Shown: positions 29,553 to 38,122 of the stretch, piece after piece | Position numbering within the stretch: the stretch's first letter is position 1 | Layout: the number at the start of each line of letters is the position of its first letter | Source of the DNA: Pseudomonas corrugata | Lineage (GTDB): Bacteria > Pseudomonadota > Gammaproteobacteria > Pseudomonadales > Pseudomonadaceae | Direction: 5' to 3' | DNA: 64,000 nt | Assembly: GCF_001269905.1 (NCBI RefSeq) | Contig: NZ_LHVK01000031.1 | Span: 1-64,000 of the forward strand | The notes under the pieces: generated by a model | What the model saw: the letters and a program-made list of their open reading frames with translations, nothing else | What the model was told of the DNA's origin: nothing | Databases searched by the model: none | Made by a program: the position numbers and the translations under genes

Positions 29553-29697
29553 GCTATCGCGAGCAAGCCCGCCGTTGCTTGGTCACGACCGCAAGATCCC
29601 GATCCAACACAATTCCCCTGTGGGAGCGGGCTTGCTCGCGAAGGCGCCGGGCCAGGCAATCCTGTGCTGGCTGATGCACCGCCTTCGCGAGCAAAGG
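29553..29697. repeat. REP cluster (one doublet plus a partial copy)
   Basis: CGCGAGCAAGCCCGC (29558-29572) is the exact reverse complement of 29626-29640, which forms a REP doublet. A third partial REP core, CCTTCGCGAGCAAAG, lies near 29682-29696. The block fills the space between two convergent genes. Confidence 0.85.
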
Positions 29698-29704
29698 GGG
29701 ATGT

Positions 29705-31150
29705 TCAGTCGTGATGCACGCCGGCACGCTTGAGCATTTGCTTGCAGCGCTCCGAGAGGTGGAACACCCGCAGGTGCTTGCCGGCCTTGCTGTAGCGTTC
29801 GCGCAGGGTCTTCAGCGCGGCGATGGCGGAGTAGTCGACGAAGCTCAGGTGACGGCAGTCCAGGGTCACCTGGACCGGATCATTCGCCGGGTCGAACTGG
29901 TTGAGAAACGGCGTGGTCGAGGCGAAGAACAGTGTGCCGTGCAAGCGATAGAGTTTGCTGCCGTCGGCCTCCAGATGGGTGTCGGCGTAGAGCTCCCGGG
30001 CCTGTTGCCAGGCGAAGTTGAGCGCCGCGACGATGATGCCGCACAGCACTGCCACGGCCAGGTCGGTAAACACGGTGATGACGGTCACGGCAATGATGAC
30101 CAGCACATCATTCGCCGGTACCTTGTTGATCACCCGCAGCGAGGCCCAGGCAAAGGTCTGCTGCGCCACCACGAACATCACGCCCACCAGCGCAGCGAGC
30201 GGGATGCGCTCGATCAGCGGCGAGAGGAACAAGACGAACAGCAACACCATCACCCCGGCCACCGCGCCGGACAACCGGCCGCGACCGCCAGAGCTGAGGT
30301 TGATCACCGTCTGGCCGATCATGGCGCAACCGCCCATGCCGCCGAACAGGCCGGAGGCGATATTGGCCGCGCCGAGCGCCACGCACTCGCGGTCCGGATA
30401 ACCGCGGCTTTCAGTGATTTCATCAGTCAGGTTCAGGGTCAGCAGGGTTTCCAGCAAACCGACCATCGCCATGATCACCGCATAGGGTGCCACGATCCGC
30501 AGGGTTTCCAGGTTCCAGGGAATATCCGGCAGGGCAAAATCGGGCAAGCCGCCGGCGATGTGTGCCATGTCCCCCAGCGTACGGGTCGGCAGGCCGAGCA
30601 GGTAGACCACCAGGCCGATGCCAAGAATCGCCACCAGGGCCGGCGGCACGCTACGGGTCAGGCGTGGCAGCAGGTAGACAATCGCCATGGTCAACGCGAC
30701 CAGGCCCGCCATCCAGTACAACGGTGCGCCGCTGAGCCACGCTCCTCCGCTCTTGAAATGCTCCAGTTGGGCCAGTGCAATGACGATCGCCAGGCCGTTG
30801 ACGAAGCCGAGCATCACCGGGTGCGGCACCATGCGCACCAGCTTGCCCAGCCGCAACAGCCCGAAAGCCACCATGATCAGCCCACCCAGCACCACCGTGG
30901 CCAGCAGGTACTGCACGCCGTGCTGTACCACCAGCGCGACGATCACCACCGCCATCGACCCCGCCGCGCCCGACACCATGCCAGGCCGGCCGCCAAACAG
31001 TGCGGTCAGGGTGCAGATGATGAAAGCGCCATACAGCCCCATCAGCGGGTTGAGGTGGGCCACCAGGGCGAAGGCGATGCATTCGGGGAGCAAAGCAAAA
31101 GAAGTAGTGAGGCCGGCGAGGACGTCGGCGCGAAGGCGTGCTGGTTTCAT
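29705..31150 (-). CDS. SulP-family anion transporter with STAS domain
   Basis: The 481-residue protein is a SulP/SLC26-type inner-membrane transporter for sulfate, bicarbonate or dicarboxylates. The transmembrane part covers residues about 1-385. It includes LLPECIAFALVAHLNPLMGLY at the N-terminus, PHPVMLGFVNGLAIVIALAQ, and the cytosolic-loop NIASGLFGGMGGCAMIGQT signature. A C-terminal STAS domain (about 395-475) contains VTLDCRHLSFVDYSAIAAL. The ATG at 31150 has CAGGTAAA upstream. It is flanked by REP elements on both sides and has no operon partner. The ion cannot be told from sequence alone. Confidence 0.88.
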   Translation of the reverse strand: MKPARLRADVLAGLTTSFALLPECIAFALVAHLNPLMGLYGAFIICTLTALFGGRPGMVSGAAGSMAVVIVALVVQHGVQYLLATVVLGGLIMVAFGLLRLGKLVRMVPHPVMLGFVNGLAIVIALAQLEHFKSGGAWLSGAPLYWMAGLVALTMAIVYLLPRLTRSVPPALVAILGIGLVVYLLGLPTRTLGDMAHIAGGLPDFALPDIPWNLETLRIVAPYAVIMAMVGLLETLLTLNLTDEITESRGYPDRECVALGAANIASGLFGGMGGCAMIGQTVINLSSGGRGRLSGAVAGVMVLLFVLFLSPLIERIPLAALVGVMFVVAQQTFAWASLRVINKVPANDVLVIIAVTVITVFTDLAVAVLCGIIVAALNFAWQQARELYADTHLEADGSKLYRLHGTLFFASTTPFLNQFDPANDPVQVTLDCRHLSFVDYSAIAALKTLRERYSKAGKHLRVFHLSERCKQMLKRAGVHHD

Positions 31151-31249
31151 GGTTTACCTGACTGGGCGCCGGTTGGGAGTCGGCTGCCGGGGGACGTGGT
31201 GCAAAAAGCAGAAGGATGGTACGCAATTGTCGGGCGTAGGAACAGTGGG

Positions 31250-31345
31250 CCTGTGGGAGCAAAGCTTGCTCGCGATCCAGACAAGTCAGTCAGCAACGGC
31301 ATTGGCGGGTCTGCCGCTGTCGCGAGCAAGCTTTGCTCCCACAGG
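31250..31345. repeat. REP doublet (REPIN), perfect 26-bp arms
   Basis: The left arm at 31250-31275 and the right arm at 31320-31345 are perfect reverse complements over 26 bases (core GGGAGCAAAGCTTGCTCGCG), separated by 44 bases. It lies in the promoter region between the divergent SulP and GntP genes. Confidence 0.93.
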
Positions 31346-31511
31346 CATGAAAGTTTTGCAGTGGATTTTCATGGCGGCTGCTTCGCAATGTCCGTCAGCG
31401 ACACTTCTTGTCCAGGCACGAAAGTTATTTTCAAAGCATTTGAAGATTGCTCCTTGAAATGATTTATGAGTTTCACAACTCATAGACGTGACCCTGTTCA
31501 AGGAGTACCGC

Positions 31512-32861
31512 ATGGCACCTGCTTTCGGTTATTGGCTGTTGGTCTACGCGGCCATCGCTATCATTGCGCTGATCGTCCTGATCGCCCGCTACCGACTCAA
31601 TCCGTTCATTGTGATCACCTTGGTCTCCATCGGTCTCGCGCTGTTGGCAGGGATGCCGCCGTCGGGCGTGGTGGGGGCGTATGAGGCCGGTGTGGGCAAG
31701 ACGCTGGGCCACATTGCACTGGTGGTGGCCTTGGGCACGATGCTCGGCAAGATGATGGCCGAGTCCGGCGGGGCGGAACGGATGGCGCGGACGCTGATCG
31801 AACGCTTCGGAGAGCGAAACGCCCACTGGGCGATGGTGTGCATCGCCTTCCTGGTCGGGCTGCCGTTGTTCTTCGAAGTCGGCTTTGTGCTGCTGGTGCC
31901 CATCGCATTTACCGTCGCCCGACGGGTGGGCGTGTCGATCCTGATGGTAGGGCTGCCGATGGTCGCCGGGCTCTCGGTGGTCCATGCCCTGGTGCCGCCG
32001 CATCCGGCGGCGATGCTGGCGGTACAGGCATTCCAGGCCTCGGTGGGACAGACCTTGCTGTACGCGATCCTGATCGGCATTCCCACCGCGATCATCGCAG
32101 GTCCGCTGTACGCAAAGCTCATCGTCCCACGCATCCAGTTGCCGGCAGAGAACCCGCTGGAGCGACAGTTTCTCGACCGCGAACCCCGCGCCAGGCTGCC
32201 GGGTTTCGGCATCACCCTGGGGACCATCCTGCTGCCGGTGATCCTGATGCTGATCGGTGGCTGGGCCAACCTGATTTCTACGCCGGGCAGTGGTTTCAAC
32301 CAGTTCCTGCTGTTCATCGGCAACTCGGTGATTGCACTGTTGCTGGCGACCGTCCTCAGCTTCTGGACCCTCGGCCTCGCCCAGGGCTTCAACCGTGAGT
32401 CGATCCTCAAGTTCACCAACGAGTGCCTGGCACCCACGGCCAGCATCACCTTGCTGGTGGGCGCTGGTGGCGGTTTGAACCGGATCCTGGTAGACGCCGG
32501 GGTCACGCAACAGATCGTCGGGCTGGCCCAGGAATTCCAACTGTCGCCACTGGTCATGGGCTGGCTGTTCGCCGCATTGATGCGCGTCGCCACCGGCTCC
32601 GCCACGGTGGCGATGACGACCGCCTCGGGCATCGTCGCCCCCGTGGCGATCGGCCTGGGCTATCCCCATCCCGAGTTGCTGGTGCTGGCAACCGGGGCCG
32701 GGTCGGTTATCTTTTCCCACGTCAACGACGGCGGCTTCTGGTTGATCAAGGAATATTTCAACATGACCGTTGCCCAAACCTTCAAGACCTGGACCGTGCT
32801 GGAAACGCTGATCTCCCTGGTCGCCTTTGGCCTGACCCTTGGGCTCGCGCGTTTGCTCTGA
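31512..32861 (+). CDS. GntP-family permease (gluconate / D-amino acid type)
   Basis: The 449-residue inner-membrane protein belongs to the GntP family, which imports gluconate and related hydroxy acids or, in DsdX, D-serine. Family features include RLNPFIVITLVSIGLALLAG, VGLPLFFEVGFVLLVPIAF, LSVVHALVPPHPA and a C-terminal HVNDGGFWLIKEYF. The ATG at 31512 is used because AGGAG lies eight bases upstream; an in-frame ATG at 31488 has no such site. It is followed by an RpiR regulator and a D-aminoacylase. Uptake of D-amino acids or their N-acyl forms is therefore more likely than gluconate. Confidence 0.88.
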   Translation: MAPAFGYWLLVYAAIAIIALIVLIARYRLNPFIVITLVSIGLALLAGMPPSGVVGAYEAGVGKTLGHIALVVALGTMLGKMMAESGGAERMARTLIERFGERNAHWAMVCIAFLVGLPLFFEVGFVLLVPIAFTVARRVGVSILMVGLPMVAGLSVVHALVPPHPAAMLAVQAFQASVGQTLLYAILIGIPTAIIAGPLYAKLIVPRIQLPAENPLERQFLDREPRARLPGFGITLGTILLPVILMLIGGWANLISTPGSGFNQFLLFIGNSVIALLLATVLSFWTLGLAQGFNRESILKFTNECLAPTASITLLVGAGGGLNRILVDAGVTQQIVGLAQEFQLSPLVMGWLFAALMRVATGSATVAMTTASGIVAPVAIGLGYPHPELLVLATGAGSVIFSHVNDGGFWLIKEYFNMTVAQTFKTWTVLETLISLVAFGLTLGLARLL

Positions 32862-32888
32862 GCACAACGCAATCACACAGGAGCCGTC

Positions 32889-33749
32889 ATGGATATCCTT
32901 TACCAGATCCGTGCTCGTCAGGATTCCTTCAGCGCCGGCGAAGGACGAATCGCCAGGCTGATGCTCGACGACGTAGGATTTGCCGCCGCCGCCAGCCTGG
33001 ACGACCTGGCCCGGCGCGCCGAAGTCAGCAGTGCCACGCTATCGCGCTTCGCCCGCACCGTTGGTTGTCGCGACTTGCGGGATCTGCGCCTGCAACTGGC
33101 CCAGGCCAGCGGAGTCGGCAGCCGCTTTCTCGACCCGACAGGCGCGCCCGAGCAGTCGGCGTTTTATGGGCAGATTGTTGGCGATATCGAGTCCACATTG
33201 CGTCAGCATCTGTCGGCATTCGAGGAGACGCGGTTCGCCGATGCCGTGCGGATGCTTGGCAAGGCGCGCATGATTCATGCGTTCGGGCTCGGTGGCTGGT
33301 CGGCGTTGTGCAGTGAAGAGTTGCAGGTGCGGCTGGTGCGTTTCGGCTATCCGATTGCCGTGTGCCGCGACCCGGTGATGATGCGCATCGCCGCCACCTC
33401 GCTGAGCGAGGCAAATGTGGTCATTACTTGTTCGCTCACCGGTATCACCCCGGAACTGCTCGGTGCCGTTGAACTGGCTCGGAGTTACGGCGCGGCGATT
33501 CTGGCGATCACCCGGGCCGACTCCCCGCTGGCCCGATTGGCCGATGTCGTGCTGCCCCTGCAAGGCGCCGAAACCTCATTTATCTATAAGCCCACGGCGG
33601 CGCGCTACGGCATGCTGCTGGCTATCGACGTGCTCGCTACCGAACTCGCCCTGGCCAATCCTGAAGACAATCAAGAGCGTTTGCGGCGAGTCAAGCTCGC
33701 CCTGGACGACTACCGCGGCGGCGACGATGACTTGCCGCTGGGAGACTGA
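32889..33749 (+). CDS. RpiR-family transcriptional regulator (HTH plus SIS domain)
   Basis: The 286-residue product has an N-terminal RpiR helix-turn-helix (GEGRIARLMLDDVGFAAAAS, then SSATLSRFARTVGC) and a C-terminal SIS domain (about residues 125-260) with AFGLGGWSALCSEELQVRL and VITCSLTGITPELL. It lies 27 bases after the permease and one base before the deacylase start, so all three form one operon. RpiR proteins next to N-acyl-D-amino-acid deacylases usually sense the catabolic intermediate. CAGGAG precedes the ATG. Confidence 0.88.
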   Translation: MDILYQIRARQDSFSAGEGRIARLMLDDVGFAAAASLDDLARRAEVSSATLSRFARTVGCRDLRDLRLQLAQASGVGSRFLDPTGAPEQSAFYGQIVGDIESTLRQHLSAFEETRFADAVRMLGKARMIHAFGLGGWSALCSEELQVRLVRFGYPIAVCRDPVMMRIAATSLSEANVVITCSLTGITPELLGAVELARSYGAAILAITRADSPLARLADVVLPLQGAETSFIYKPTAARYGMLLAIDVLATELALANPEDNQERLRRVKLALDDYRGGDDDLPLGD

Positions 33750-33750
33750 C

Positions 33751-35199
33751 ATGCTGTACGACACCCTTATCCGTAATGCGCTGGTCATCGATGGCTGCGA
33801 CACGCCCGGCTACACCGCCGATCTGGCGATTCGTGCCGGGCGTATCGAGCGCATCGGCGACCTTGGCGCCGCCCGGGCGATTGCAGACATTGACGCTGCT
33901 GGGCGAGTGCTGGCGCCGGGTTTTATCGACGTGCACACCCACGACGACACAATGGTCATCCGCCAACCGCAAATGCTGCCCAAACTCAGCCAGGGTGTCA
34001 CCACGGTGATCGTCGGCAACTGCGGCATCAGTGCTTCACCGGTGCGCCTGCGGGGCGATCCGCCGGACCCGATGAACCTGCTCGGCACCGCCCAGGCGTT
34101 CGTTTACCCGCGCTTCAGCGATTATCGTGGCGCGGTTGAAGCAGCGGCCCCTGCGGTCAACGTCGCCGCGTTGGTGGGCCACACGGCATTGCGCAGTAAC
34201 CACATGGACGATTTGTTGCGCACAGCCAGCGTAGGGGAAATCGCCGCCATGCGTCAGCAACTGCGTGAAAGCCTGGAGGACGGTGCGTTGGGTTTGTCTA
34301 CCGGCCTGGCTTACGCCAACGCTTTTTCAGCGTCTACTGATGAAGTCATGCAACTGACCGAAGAGTTGAGCGCGTACGGCGGGGTCTACACCACCCACCT
34401 GCGCAGCGAATTCGAACCGGTACTCGAGGCCATGGCCGAGGCCTTCCATATCGGACGCCATGCACAGAGCCCGGTGATTATTTCTCACCTCAAATGTGCC
34501 GGCGTCGGTAATTGGGGACGCAGTCCGCAGGTGCTCGCCGCGCTGGAAAGCGCTGCCAGAAACCATCCGGTCGGCTGTGACTGCTACCCCTATGCGGCAA
34601 GCTCTTCGACGCTGGATCTCAAGCAGGTGACCGATGCCCATCCCATCACCATCACCTGGTCGACGCCTCATCCGGCGATGAGCGGTCGCGACCTTATCGA
34701 CATTGCCTGCAAATGGGGTGTGCCGTTGCTGGAAGCCGCGCGACGCTTGCAACCAGCTGGCGCGGTGTACTACGGCATGGACGAAGCTGATGTAAGACGA
34801 ATCCTCGCACATCCGCTGTCCATGATCGGTTCCGACGGCTTGCCCGAAGACCCGTTTCCTCATCCACGCTTGTGGGGCGCTTTCCCACGGGTGTTGGGAC
34901 ATTTCAGTCGTGACGTCGGACTTTTTCCGTTACATACCGCCGTGCACAAAATGACCGGTCTTTCCGCCGCACGGTTCGGCTTGAAAGAGCGCGGCGAAAT
35001 TCGCGAAGGACATTGGGCGGATCTGGTGCTGTTCAATCCGCATACCATTCGTGATGCTGCAGATTTCGTAGAGCCGCAACGTGCTGCCGAAGGCATTGAT
35101 GGGGTGTGGATCAACGGCGTTCTGAGCTACAGCGACGGGCAGGCGAACGGACGCAGGGAGGGGCGGTTCCTGGCGAGAGCAGGACAGGCTGGTTCATGA
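33751..35199 (+). CDS. N-acyl-D-amino-acid deacylase (D-aminoacylase)
   Basis: The 482-residue product is an amidohydrolase-superfamily zinc enzyme that hydrolyses N-acyl-D-amino acids. Metal-binding features are HTHDD (H62, H64) and the family cysteine C91 in GNCGIS, where other amidohydrolases use a carbamylated lysine. Further motifs are STGLAY, HLRSE, ISHLKCAG and a late GSDGLPEDPFPHPR. The ATG at 33751 is one base after the regulator's stop; a longer in-frame reading lies inside the regulator. The stop overlaps the start of a small VOC-type fragment (ATGA 35196-35199). Confidence 0.9.
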   Translation: MLYDTLIRNALVIDGCDTPGYTADLAIRAGRIERIGDLGAARAIADIDAAGRVLAPGFIDVHTHDDTMVIRQPQMLPKLSQGVTTVIVGNCGISASPVRLRGDPPDPMNLLGTAQAFVYPRFSDYRGAVEAAAPAVNVAALVGHTALRSNHMDDLLRTASVGEIAAMRQQLRESLEDGALGLSTGLAYANAFSASTDEVMQLTEELSAYGGVYTTHLRSEFEPVLEAMAEAFHIGRHAQSPVIISHLKCAGVGNWGRSPQVLAALESAARNHPVGCDCYPYAASSSTLDLKQVTDAHPITITWSTPHPAMSGRDLIDIACKWGVPLLEAARRLQPAGAVYYGMDEADVRRILAHPLSMIGSDGLPEDPFPHPRLWGAFPRVLGHFSRDVGLFPLHTAVHKMTGLSAARFGLKERGEIREGHWADLVLFNPHTIRDAADFVEPQRAAEGIDGVWINGVLSYSDGQANGRREGRFLARAGQAGS

Positions 35200-35354
35200 A
35201 TCAGGCGCAATTGCTCGTCACGCCATCGCGTTCGTCGCCTACGGATCCACGCCATGCCCTAGGTAGCCAGGACATGGCGACGGTCGATCCGTTTGGGAAT
35301 CGCTTGGTGTTTACCAATGCGAGTGCCGGGAGTGCTGATCAGCCCACGGGCTAA
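35196..35354 (+). pseudogene. Remnant of a VOC/glyoxalase-family gene (52 codons)
   Basis: This short frame starts in an ATGA overlap with the deacylase. Its second half, MATVDPFGNRLVFTN, resembles the last strand of VOC-superfamily proteins, where DPxGNxLxF is the usual ending. The first two-thirds of the fold is absent, so it looks like the tail of a deleted gene fused to a new start. Its TAA overlaps by four bases the stop of the convergent TccC-type gene. This marks the edge of the Tc toxin operon. The assignment rests on one short motif. Confidence 0.5.
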
Positions 35355-38122
35355 GGTCGAGTAATAGCAAGGATATGCGCGTTGTACGCCTGATAATTCC
35401 TGGGGTGGCGCCCCGTCTCGATATTGACGCTCTCGGGAATGATGCCGCTGCAATTGAAACAGGCAATGAAAGCTTCCGGCTCGGTCACACCGGTCAATTT
35501 TTCGGTAAACAGGTACGTATCCGAAAGCATCCTTTCAGCTTGGCCCGGGTAGAGCGCGACGACGGTGTTCAACACCCGGACTTCGCCATGAGCCCCCGGT
35601 CCCCCGGCGCGCACAGGAATGATTGCGTTGGATTCCTCGATATGCGTCGCAATGAGATGCTGGGTGTGTTGCTGAAGCTCGGACATGGTATCGATGGTTC
35701 GACTCAGCGTTGGCTCGCGCTTGAGCATCTCAGGATCCAGTTCGAGTTTATGAACCGGGTCGTTTTTCGTCGCGCTGTATCGTTCGGCCAGGTCTGCCAG
35801 GTATTCGCTGCTATTGCCGATCCTGTAGCTGCCGAAGTTCAGGTAGAAACTTTCGCTTTTCGCGCTGCCTTCGTAGCTGCTGTCTACTCCACGGTATCCC
35901 GTCGGACCGGATTTGGGGCCGGTGAGGTTGTAGGACTCGTAGAGGCTCTTGTATTTACCTTTCGTGCGATCCTTGACCACACCATACGAGTGGACAACCA
36001 AGTCCTTGCGCTTCGTCTTGCTGAAGCTAGGGGTGGGGCTGAGGGCGAGTCCCGGAGCGGAGTCATCTCGGTCAACCCTGGCAGCTCTCCTTGACAGTGG
36101 ATCCTGCATCATTGTCACGGAACGGGCATGACCATCGCGTTTCACCGATTCGACCACGTCATCCTTCAGCCAACCCTGATGATCGACAAACCTGAGCGGA
36201 TTGTTCCCCACCATGCAATACAGGTTCAACCCATCCACCGCCCCCGCCGGGTCGGGGCTGATCCAGCGTTGCAACCACGGCGCGTAGTACCGGTGGCCGT
36301 AGTAGTACAGCCCGCTGGCATCACGCTCCTTGCCGGAGTAGCGGAGGGTCCGGTAGTCGGCTTCCACGGCCGAACGGGATGCCAGCCAAGCGGTACCACC
36401 ATAGGGCAGGTAGCTTTCCTGGCTGATCAGGTCGCCCCGGTCGTCGAGCTCCAGTGAATTGGAGCCCAGGTGGTCGCCAAGGTTGTAGCGCATCTGGTTG
36501 GCGGCGATACCGGACGGTCGGCCTTCGGTCCAGTGCAGATAACGCACGTTGAAGCGACCGGCTTGCAGGGTGATGACTTCCAGGCGTTCGTTATGGCGGC
36601 TGTGGATTTCCAGCCCTGGCAGATAGCGGACTTCACGGGTGTGGGTGATTGCCGCGGTGTGGGTTGTCCGGACCTTGCGCACCCGTTGGCCGGTGTTGTC
36701 GTAGTGATAGCGTTCAACGTCATTGGGCGCGTTATCGCGCTGGACCAGCACCACGCTGTCGAGTTGGTTGCGGGTGTTCCAGGCCAGTGCCTGACCCGGT
36801 GACAGCGCCTGCTGGTTGCCATGGGCATCGACGTCCACCCTGACATCGGCCGCCGAGTGGCCCGTGTTCCACGACAGAAGGCGATTGCTCGTGGCGCTGA
36901 CGTTCAATGTCCGGGTGTAGTTGTTGCGGTCGCGAACATGGCGCAGTTCGGTCAGGTTGCCGCCGGCATCGTATTCGTAGTGCTCGGTGTAGTTGAACAA
37001 CTGATTGGCGTCGACCGGTAGATTAAGGGTCGTAGGCGCCAGGCCTGCCGTTTCACGCCCGGTCGCGCTTGTCAGTTGATAGAGACTGTCGTAGGCGAAT
37101 GCGCTGATGGCTTCGACCCGCTGGTTACTGCCGAACCGCGCCGGTTGGGCCTTGTCTTCGACATGCGTCACGTTACCCACCGGGTCGTAGCTGTAGCGCA
37201 GGTCCTGCAAGATCCTGGCGGACAGCGACACGCGAAGGGCGGTCAGGCGCCCATTGGCAGGGTCGAATACGGCGCGACTCATGACGCCGTTGCCGGCTGT
37301 CTGGGTTTCGAACTGGCCGAACGCGTTGTAGGTGAGGTGGCTGACGATGGTTTGTTCGATGGCGGCGTCTCTGGTCTTCAGGCTCACGGAGCGGAGTTGG
37401 CCTGCGAGGTCGAACGCGTACCGCCGTTGGTGCTGGGCAGCATCGGACTGCTGGATGATCTGCGCGAGTGCGTCGTAGCGCCAGCTCGTGGTATGGCCGT
37501 CGCCTTTTTCCAGCAGCAGGTCACGGTCCTTTTCCTCCGTTGGCCAGTCGGCTGGTCCAGCGTCGGCCCGCATATGCCTTGTCTGGCGCAGAGGTGTGGC
37601 GCAGAGCGCATAGCCATGGGTCAGCAGGGTCCCCGCGCTGTCATCGTGACGAACCAGGGCACCGCACAGGTTGTGCGCGGCGGACGTCGGCGAACTGTCC
37701 CCGTAGCGCAGGCACTCGACCGTGCGCGGATTCTGTCCTGGCGTTTGCTCGCGCAGGACGGTCGGCCGCAATTGGCTGTCGAAGGTCGTCCGCCAATGAT
37801 TTCCCCGTTGATCCCAACTGTGCAGTAACTGCCCGGCATCGCCCGGCAGGCTCAAGCGCCACCCGGCGTCGACGCTGTCCACCAGCAAGGTCTTGCCGGA
37901 CAGGCTGTGGACGGTTCGCAAGTTGGGCGCGGGGGCGTTGATGAACAGCCGGGCGTCCCATTGCTCCACCCGTCGTCCGGCCTCGTCGTTGCGGTATCGG
38001 GTAATGCGCGCCTGGCTTTGCTCGTCCGTGTTGCGTCGGTAATAAGCCACCTGTCGCACGGGCAGGCCACGGTTGTCGATGACGCGGATCGTGGGGGTCC
38101 TGTGGTGAAGACGGGCGCTCAT
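35351..38122 (-). CDS. tccC: TccC-type Rhs toxin component with C-terminal deaminase-like domain
   Basis: This is the TcC component of an ABC (Tc) toxin: an Rhs/YD-repeat shell that closes with TcB and carries the toxic enzyme as its variable C-terminus. Of 923 residues, about 1-650 are the Rhs core with YD repeats (YDPVGNVTHVED, YDAGGNLTELRH, YDNTGQRVRKV) and the terminal DPAGAVDGLNLY (624-635) and NNPLRFVDHQG (640-650), where self-cleavage normally occurs. Residues 651-923 are unlike the core. They contain HGE (845-847) and CFNC (C888, C891) followed by SGIIPESVNIETGR, the HxE...CxxC zinc pattern of deaminases, closest by eye to the YwqJ-like group. The start overlaps the TcB stop (ATGA). 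No immunity gene is adjacent. Confidence 0.9.
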   Translation of the reverse strand: MSARLHHRTPTIRVIDNRGLPVRQVAYYRRNTDEQSQARITRYRNDEAGRRVEQWDARLFINAPAPNLRTVHSLSGKTLLVDSVDAGWRLSLPGDAGQLLHSWDQRGNHWRTTFDSQLRPTVLREQTPGQNPRTVECLRYGDSSPTSAAHNLCGALVRHDDSAGTLLTHGYALCATPLRQTRHMRADAGPADWPTEEKDRDLLLEKGDGHTTSWRYDALAQIIQQSDAAQHQRRYAFDLAGQLRSVSLKTRDAAIEQTIVSHLTYNAFGQFETQTAGNGVMSRAVFDPANGRLTALRVSLSARILQDLRYSYDPVGNVTHVEDKAQPARFGSNQRVEAISAFAYDSLYQLTSATGRETAGLAPTTLNLPVDANQLFNYTEHYEYDAGGNLTELRHVRDRNNYTRTLNVSATSNRLLSWNTGHSAADVRVDVDAHGNQQALSPGQALAWNTRNQLDSVVLVQRDNAPNDVERYHYDNTGQRVRKVRTTHTAAITHTREVRYLPGLEIHSRHNERLEVITLQAGRFNVRYLHWTEGRPSGIAANQMRYNLGDHLGSNSLELDDRGDLISQESYLPYGGTAWLASRSAVEADYRTLRYSGKERDASGLYYYGHRYYAPWLQRWISPDPAGAVDGLNLYCMVGNNPLRFVDHQGWLKDDVVESVKRDGHARSVTMMQDPLSRRAARVDRDDSAPGLALSPTPSFSKTKRKDLVVHSYGVVKDRTKGKYKSLYESYNLTGPKSGPTGYRGVDSSYEGSAKSESFYLNFGSYRIGNSSEYLADLAERYSATKNDPVHKLELDPEMLKREPTLSRTIDTMSELQQHTQHLIATHIEESNAIIPVRAGGPGAHGEVRVLNTVVALYPGQAERMLSDTYLFTEKLTGVTEPEAFIACFNCSGIIPESVNIETGRHPRNYQAYNAHILAITRP

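Noticed and set aside
29711..31462. Plus-strand frame of 583 codons opposite the SulP gene
   Set aside because: The product is a low-complexity His/Gln/Arg-rich shadow, and the minus-strand frame encodes a complete transporter with STAS domain.
31473..32876. Minus-strand frame of 467 codons opposite the GntP permease
   Set aside because: It is an antisense shadow with Gln/Asp/His-rich low-complexity composition and no domain.
35351..35700. Immunity gene for the TccC toxin tip
   Set aside because: Nothing between tccC and the deacylase can encode one. Tc toxins act on eukaryotic hosts and usually lack an immunity gene.
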